From contig NZ_AUJY01000001.1 of assembly GCF_000424465.1 (NCBI RefSeq), forward strand, positions 535,155 to 599,154: a DNA stretch of 64,000 nucleotides, written 5' to 3'. The notes under the pieces are model-generated. The model saw only the letters and a program-made list of their open reading frames with translations. It was not told the DNA's origin and ran no database searches. The stretch comes from Butyrivibrio hungatei NK4A153 (GTDB taxonomy: Bacteria > Bacillota > Clostridia > Lachnospirales > Lachnospiraceae). Of this stretch, positions 59,384 through 64,000 are shown one piece after another; the first letter of the stretch is position 1, and the number at the start of each line of letters is the position of its first letter. A program made the translations under genes and the position numbers.

Positions 59384-62300
59384 ATGATTTCTAAAGACTA
59401 TACTTTAGGTATTGACATCGGATCCACCACAGTCAAGGTGGCTCTCTTGGATAAAGAAAGAAATATAATCTTTTCCGACTATAAAAGGCACTTTGCAAAC
59501 ATTCAGGAAACTTTGGCTGAACTTCTTGTAGAAGCAAGTAAGAAGTCGGGTAATGTCCTGCTTCACCCCGTTATCACAGGTTCGGGCGGACTTACACTTG
59601 CCAAACACCTTGATGTACCTTTTGTTCAGGAAGTTATTGCAGTATCAACTTCGCTCAAGACTCTCGCTCCCAAGACTGACGTAGCGATTGAGCTCGGCGG
59701 TGAAGATGCGAAGATTATTTATTTCGAAGACGGAAATGTAGAACAGCGTATGAATGGAATCTGTGCCGGTGGTACAGGTTCTTTTATCGACCAGATGGCG
59801 TCGCTTTTACAGACAGATGCCTCAGGGCTTAATAAGTATGCCAAAAATTACAATTCACTGTATACAATTGCGGCCAGATGCGGCGTTTTCGCTAAGTCCG
59901 ACATTCAGCCATTAATCAATGAAGGTGCAACCAAGGAAGACCTTGCAGCTTCTATTTTCCAGGCCGTTGTCAACCAGACAATCTCAGGTCTTGCATGTGG
60001 AAAGCCTATTCGTGGACACGTTGCTTTCCTCGGCGGTCCTCTGCACTTCCTTGACCAGCTCAAGGCTGCATTTATCAGGACTCTTAATCTCGATGAGGAA
60101 CATACTATAGAGACAGACAACTCTCATCTTTTTGCAGCAATCGGCTCTGCCCTTAACGCTGATGAGAAAGTCTGCTATGAGATGGATGAGATGGTAAAAA
60201 AACTGTCTCACAAGATTGTCATGGATGCTGAAGTATCACGTCTTGACCCTCTTTTTGAGAATGAAGATGAATACAAAAAATTCAGAGCACGTCAGGATCA
60301 GTACAAAGTAAAGACAAGAAAGCTCGATGATTACAAAGGAAATGCATTTCTTGGAATCGACGCGGGCTCTACTACAACAAAATGCGCACTTATAAGTGAA
60401 GACGGCGATCTTCTTTATTCTTTCTATTCAAGCAATAACGGAAGTCCGCTTAAAACAGCGATTTCTTCCATTCAGGAAATATATAAGCTCATGCCCGAAG
60501 GCGTTAAGATCTCAAGAGCATGTTCAACAGGTTACGGCGAGGCGCTTCTTAAATCTGCGCTTCTTCTTGATGATGGCGAAGTTGAGACAATCGCTCACTA
60601 CAACGCCGCTGCTTTCTTTGATCCCAAGGTTGACTGTATCCTTGATATCGGCGGTCAGGACATGAAGTGTATTCATATAAAGAACCAGTCCGTTGATTCT
60701 GTACAGCTCAACGAAGCTTGCTCATCAGGATGCGGCTCTTTCATTGAAACTTTTGCAAAATCTCTGTCTTACAGCGTTCAGGACTTTGCTAAGGTTGCTT
60801 TGTTTGCGAAGTCTCCCGTAGATCTCGGAACAAGATGTACTGTATTTATGAATTCAAGAGTTAAGCAGGCTCAGAAGGAAGGCGCCGATGTTGCCGATAT
60901 TTCTTCAGGTCTTGCATACTCTGTTATTAAGAACGCCTTGTTTAAGGTTATCAAGGTATCTGATGCCAAGGATCTTGGCTCACACATCGTTGTTCAGGGT
61001 GGAACTTTCTACAATGATGCGGTTCTTCGCGCATTTGAGATTATTTCAGGCGCAGAAGCAATCCGTCCCGACATTGCCGGGATTATGGGCGCTTTCGGTG
61101 CTGCTCTTATCGCAAGAGACAGATTTTTTGAAACAGATGATTACAAGACAACCATGCTCACGATCGATCAGATCAACAAACTCGAGTACACAACGAGCAT
61201 GACAACATGTCAGGGATGCACCAACCACTGCCGACTTACTATCAACAAGTTTACAGGCGGTCGCCAGCACATCTCAGGAAACAGATGTGAGCGCGGAATC
61301 GGCAAGGTGAAAAATGCCGACAATATCCCTAATCTTTTTGACTATAAATATAAGAGAATTTTCAGATACGAGCCTCTTACCGCCGACAAGGCAACAAGAG
61401 GAACCGTAGGTATTCCGAGAGTCCTTAATTTCTACGAGAACTATCCTTTCTGGTTTACGTTCTTTACAAATCTCGGTTACAGAGTTGTTCTTTCACCAAG
61501 ATCGACTCACCGGATTTACGAGCTCGGAATCGAATCAATCCCGAGTGAATCGGAATGCTATCCTGCAAAGCTCTCGCACGGACATATCGAGTGGCTTATT
61601 AAGCAGAAGGTTGACTTTATCTTCTATCCCGGTCTTTTCTATGAGAGAAAAGAGGTTGAGGGTGCAACCAACCACTATAACTGCCCTATTGTCACTTCAT
61701 ATTCCGAGAACATAAAGAACAACGTTGAGGCAATTACAAACGGCGAAGTTAAGATAAGAAATCCTTTCATGGCATTCACAAGCCTTGAGATTGCTACAGA
61801 TGCTCTTGTAAAAGAGTTTTCTGAGATTCCTGCAGGTGAGATCATCAAAGCCGCTAAACTTGGCTGGGATGAAATGGAAAATGCAAGAAACGACATCCGC
61901 AAAAAAGGTGAAGAAACCCTTAAGTGGATGGAGGAAAACAACAAGCATGGTATCGTTCTTGCCGGAAGACCTTACCACGTGGATCCGGAGATCAATCACG
62001 GAATCCCTGATATGATCTGCTCTTACGGTGTTGCGGTTCTTACGGAAGACAGTGTTTCGCACCTTGGAAAACCCGAGAGACCTCTTATCGTTTCCGACCA
62101 GTGGATGTACCACTCAAGACTTTACGCCGCTGCAAGCTTTGTAAAGACAAGGGATGACATTGATCTTATTCAGCTAAACTCCTTCGGGTGCGGACTTGAC
62201 GCCGTTACAACGGACCAGGTAAATGACATTCTCGCAGGCTCAGACAAGATCTATACATGCCTTAAGATCGACGAAGTAAATAACCTCGGAAGCGCAAGGA

Positions 62301-63637
62301 TCAGAGTAAGATCTCTTCTTGCCGCTATCAGAGTTCGTAAGCAACATAATAAAGAAAGAACAATCAGGTCAAGTGCATACAACAGGGTGATCTTTGATGA
62401 GAACATGAGAAAGAATTATACAATTCTCGTTCCTCAGATGTCTCCCATCCACTTTGACATCCTTGAACCCGCCTTCGCATCCTGCGGTTACAATTTTGTC
62501 GTAATGCAAAACGATAACAGGCACGCAGTCGAAGTCGGACTTAAATATGTAAATAACGATGCCTGCTACCCTTCACTCTGGGTTGTTGGTCAGATAATGG
62601 ATGAACTCTTATCAGGCAAATATGACCTCAACAAAGTTGCAGTCATGATGTCACAGACAGGTGGCGGATGCAGAGCTACAAACTATGTAAGCTTTATCAG
62701 ACGTGCTCTTAAGAAAGCCGGAATGGAACAGATTCCTGTTGTTTCTCTTAACTTAAGTAAGCTTGAAGCAAATCCGGGGTTCCATTTAGATGCCAAGATG
62801 TTTATCAAGGCTGCTTATGCGGTTATTTTCGGTGATATATTCATGAGATGTGTCTACAGAATGAGACCTTATGAGAGAATTCCGGGTTCTGTAAACGCAT
62901 GCCACGAGAAATGGCTTGAAAAGTGCAAGAAATTCGTGACATCAAAGCATCCAAGCCTTTTCAAATTTGAAAAGATGTGTAAAGCTATCGTTGAAGACTT
63001 TGACAGAATCGAGATCACAGACGAAGTTAAACCTCGCGTAGGTATTGTCGGAGAAATTCTGGTTAAGTTTGCTCCCGCAGCAAATAACCACCTTGTTAAA
63101 CTCCTTGAGGATGAAGGCGCAGAAGCCGTTGTTCCGGATCTTATGGACTTCATGCTCTACTGCTTCTACAACCAGATCTACAAGGCAGAAAACATCGGAA
63201 CTTCCAAGAAGACCGCACTCTTCTGCAGATTTGGAATATGGGGATTAGAGAAGCTTCGAAGCAGCGCTTCTAAGGCATTTGAAAAGAGTGTTCACTTCGA
63301 TCCGCCTACAGACATCTATGAGACTGTCGAGTACGCTAAACCTATCGTAGATATCGGAAATCAGACAGGTGAGGGATGGTTCCTTACAGGTGAGATGGTT
63401 GAACTTATCAAGAATGGCGCAAGCAACATTGTATGTACACAGCCTTTCGGATGTCTTCCAAACCACGTTGTCGGTAAGGGTGTAATCAAGCAGATGCGAC
63501 ACCTCTATCCCGGCTGCAACATTGTTGCGATAGACTACGATCCCGGCGCTTCAGAAGTAAATCAGCTCAATCGTATCAAGCTGATGCTCTCCACCGCTCA
63601 GAAAAAAGTCGAAGAAAAAGTCAGAAAGACAAGTTAA
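59384..63637 (+). CDS. CoA-dehydratase activase-type protein (two BadF/BcrA ATPase domains, DUF2229, HgdB-like)
   Basis: 1417 residues from ATG 59384 (AAGAGG 6 bases upstream; earlier in-frame codons have no homology). The first ASKHA ATPase domain starts LGIDIGSTTVK with cluster-ligand Cys at about 127 (CAGGTGSF) and 166 (ARCGVFAKS). The second starts LGIDAGSTTTK (about 323) with Cys at about 446 (CSSGCGSF) and 485 (TRCTVFMNS). A Cys-rich DUF2229-type region (TTCQGCTNHCRLT) and an HgdB-like part follow. In characterised relatives the activase passes electrons to 2-hydroxyacyl-CoA dehydratase; no dehydratase is nearby, so the substrate is unknown. Confidence 0.93.
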   Translation: MISKDYTLGIDIGSTTVKVALLDKERNIIFSDYKRHFANIQETLAELLVEASKKSGNVLLHPVITGSGGLTLAKHLDVPFVQEVIAVSTSLKTLAPKTDVAIELGGEDAKIIYFEDGNVEQRMNGICAGGTGSFIDQMASLLQTDASGLNKYAKNYNSLYTIAARCGVFAKSDIQPLINEGATKEDLAASIFQAVVNQTISGLACGKPIRGHVAFLGGPLHFLDQLKAAFIRTLNLDEEHTIETDNSHLFAAIGSALNADEKVCYEMDEMVKKLSHKIVMDAEVSRLDPLFENEDEYKKFRARQDQYKVKTRKLDDYKGNAFLGIDAGSTTTKCALISEDGDLLYSFYSSNNGSPLKTAISSIQEIYKLMPEGVKISRACSTGYGEALLKSALLLDDGEVETIAHYNAAAFFDPKVDCILDIGGQDMKCIHIKNQSVDSVQLNEACSSGCGSFIETFAKSLSYSVQDFAKVALFAKSPVDLGTRCTVFMNSRVKQAQKEGADVADISSGLAYSVIKNALFKVIKVSDAKDLGSHIVVQGGTFYNDAVLRAFEIISGAEAIRPDIAGIMGAFGAALIARDRFFETDDYKTTMLTIDQINKLEYTTSMTTCQGCTNHCRLTINKFTGGRQHISGNRCERGIGKVKNADNIPNLFDYKYKRIFRYEPLTADKATRGTVGIPRVLNFYENYPFWFTFFTNLGYRVVLSPRSTHRIYELGIESIPSESECYPAKLSHGHIEWLIKQKVDFIFYPGLFYERKEVEGATNHYNCPIVTSYSENIKNNVEAITNGEVKIRNPFMAFTSLEIATDALVKEFSEIPAGEIIKAAKLGWDEMENARNDIRKKGEETLKWMEENNKHGIVLAGRPYHVDPEINHGIPDMICSYGVAVLTEDSVSHLGKPERPLIVSDQWMYHSRLYAAASFVKTRDDIDLIQLNSFGCGLDAVTTDQVNDILAGSDKIYTCLKIDEVNNLGSARIRVRSLLAAIRVRKQHNKERTIRSSAYNRVIFDENMRKNYTILVPQMSPIHFDILEPAFASCGYNFVVMQNDNRHAVEVGLKYVNNDACYPSLWVVGQIMDELLSGKYDLNKVAVMMSQTGGGCRATNYVSFIRRALKKAGMEQIPVVSLNLSKLEANPGFHLDAKMFIKAAYAVIFGDIFMRCVYRMRPYERIPGSVNACHEKWLEKCKKFVTSKHPSLFKFEKMCKAIVEDFDRIEITDEVKPRVGIVGEILVKFAPAANNHLVKLLEDEGAEAVVPDLMDFMLYCFYNQIYKAENIGTSKKTALFCRFGIWGLEKLRSSASKAFEKSVHFDPPTDIYETVEYAKPIVDIGNQTGEGWFLTGEMVELIKNGASNIVCTQPFGCLPNHVVGKGVIKQMRHLYPGCNIVAIDYDPGASEVNQLNRIKLMLSTAQKKVEEKVRKTS

Positions 63638-63648
63638 GAAAATATAAG

Positions 63649-63851
63649 AAAATCAGGGACAAAAGCAGGTTATGCTGTGAAGAATTGCTTTTTACATAAA
63701 CATTTCGGGGACGCTTTCGCTTCTTGTGCTTCGTAGCGGTACTAACGCCACAAAAAACGTGGCGCAAGTACCGACGAGCACAAAGACCCTCTCAGCTGTT
63801 TATGTAGAAAAGCAATTCCGCAGTAGATTACGAGCTTTTGTCCCTGATTTT
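63649..63851. repeat. Long imperfect inverted-repeat element, MITE-like
   Basis: Outer 18-base perfect arms (63649-63666 and 63834-63851), a 15-base symmetric internal loop, then arms 63682-63702 and 63797-63818 with one bulge. An inner helix GGTACT...GCCAC with GTGGC...AGTACC closes the apex. The whole 203 bases could fold as one hairpin, followed by a T-rich end. It contains no ORF. It could be a miniature transposable element, a structured RNA or an extended terminator of the upstream gene. Confidence 0.8.
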
Positions 63852-63907
63852 ATATACTCATCTTCTTTCATTTACATTTTTACTGACGAAAATTCTTAAG
63901 ATTAGCA

Positions 63908-64000
63908 ATCGAGTAGGAGGAATTTCTCATAAATGAGAAATTCCGACCTCTCACACCACCGTGCGTACCGTTCGGTACACGGCGGTTCAATCAACTTAAC
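63908..64000 (-). mobile_element. 3' end of a group II intron (domains V and VI)
   Basis: On the minus strand, domain V is a hairpin of ACCGCCGTG, TACC, loop GAAC, GGTA, a 2-base bulge CG, and CACGGTGGT (plus 63955-63986), followed by GTGAGAGG. Domain VI is a perfect 12-base-pair stem (plus 63919-63944) and the 3' end reads CCTACTCGAT, typical of bacterial group II introns. The 3' splice boundary is near plus 63908. The rest, including any reverse transcriptase gene, would lie beyond base 64000. Confidence 0.78.

Larger units (their letters stand above)
63638..64000. other. Gene-free right end of the window
   Basis: This 363-base stretch holds no protein-coding gene. It consists of the 203-base hairpin (63649-63851), a short AT-rich spacer (63852-63907) in which I see nothing, and the 3' end of a group II intron (63908-64000). 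Confidence 0.85.

Noticed and set aside
63638..64000. CRISPR or tRNA-gene cluster
   Set aside because: There are no regularly spaced repeats and no cloverleaf; the structure is a single long hairpin plus a group II intron end.

Overview
The window is a moderately AT-rich, gene-dense bacterial chromosome segment of mostly housekeeping genes. Gene content and order point to a low-GC Gram-positive of the Clostridia, most likely Lachnospiraceae (Butyrivibrio or a relative); this is inference from protein families, not from a marker gene. Supporting signs are the radC-mreBCD-pbp2-rodA-mgsA cluster, an L27 with an N-terminal extension next to the Prp protease, RecU, SepF, a divergent lexA/yneA-type pair, a short HisG with HisZ, and a HisF-like/HisI/HisE fusion. 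No rRNA, tRNA, CRISPR array or prophage was seen.

Layout. 1-4212: mutL (5' end cut by the window), miaA and a PLP-dependent methionine gamma-lyase-like gene. 4277-12923: rod-shape and cell-wall cluster (radC, mreB, mreC, mreD, PBP2, rodA, mgsA and a lipoprotein D,D-carboxypeptidase). 12996-19029: a small P-loop protein, a HlyD-like membrane protein, sepF, aroB, lspA, an rluD-type gene and a cytidylate-kinase-like gene. 19196-23748: a small unknown protein, an M42 peptidase, a PHP protein, an unusually AT-rich CPBP membrane-protease gene and a tyrosine recombinase. 23829-26433: a D,D-carboxypeptidase, then a LysM division-inhibitor-like gene divergent from lexA across an intergenic region with five SOS-box-like elements.

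26519-55557 is almost entirely minus strand. Read in transcription order from the right it holds asp23, fakA, recG, degV, parE, parC, rsmD, coaD, a coiled-coil protein, an amidase, pseudouridine synthases, recU, the partial his operon (hisZ-G-D-B-IE), two radical-SAM family genes, RNase G, rplU-prp-rpmA, obgE, yhbY, nadD, yqeK and rsfS. 55787-55972: rpmB on the plus strand. 56158-59231: a minus-strand set of poorly known genes, including a sigma-like protein without region 4 and a rhomboid-like membrane protein with a zinc ribbon. 59384-63637: a 1417-residue CoA-dehydratase-activase-type protein. 63649-63851 is a long imperfect hairpin, and 63908-64000 is the 3' end of a group II intron that enters from the right on the minus strand.

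The clearest regulatory architectures are the doubly tandem SOS boxes at lexA, a near-consensus promoter plus attenuator-like leader before rplU, and a 30-bp-spaced direct repeat in the leader of hisZ. The best candidates for undescribed biology are the sigma-like/rhomboid-like cluster, the P-loop/HlyD-like/SepF neighbourhood, and the two long inverted-repeat elements (50012-50115 and 63649-63851).
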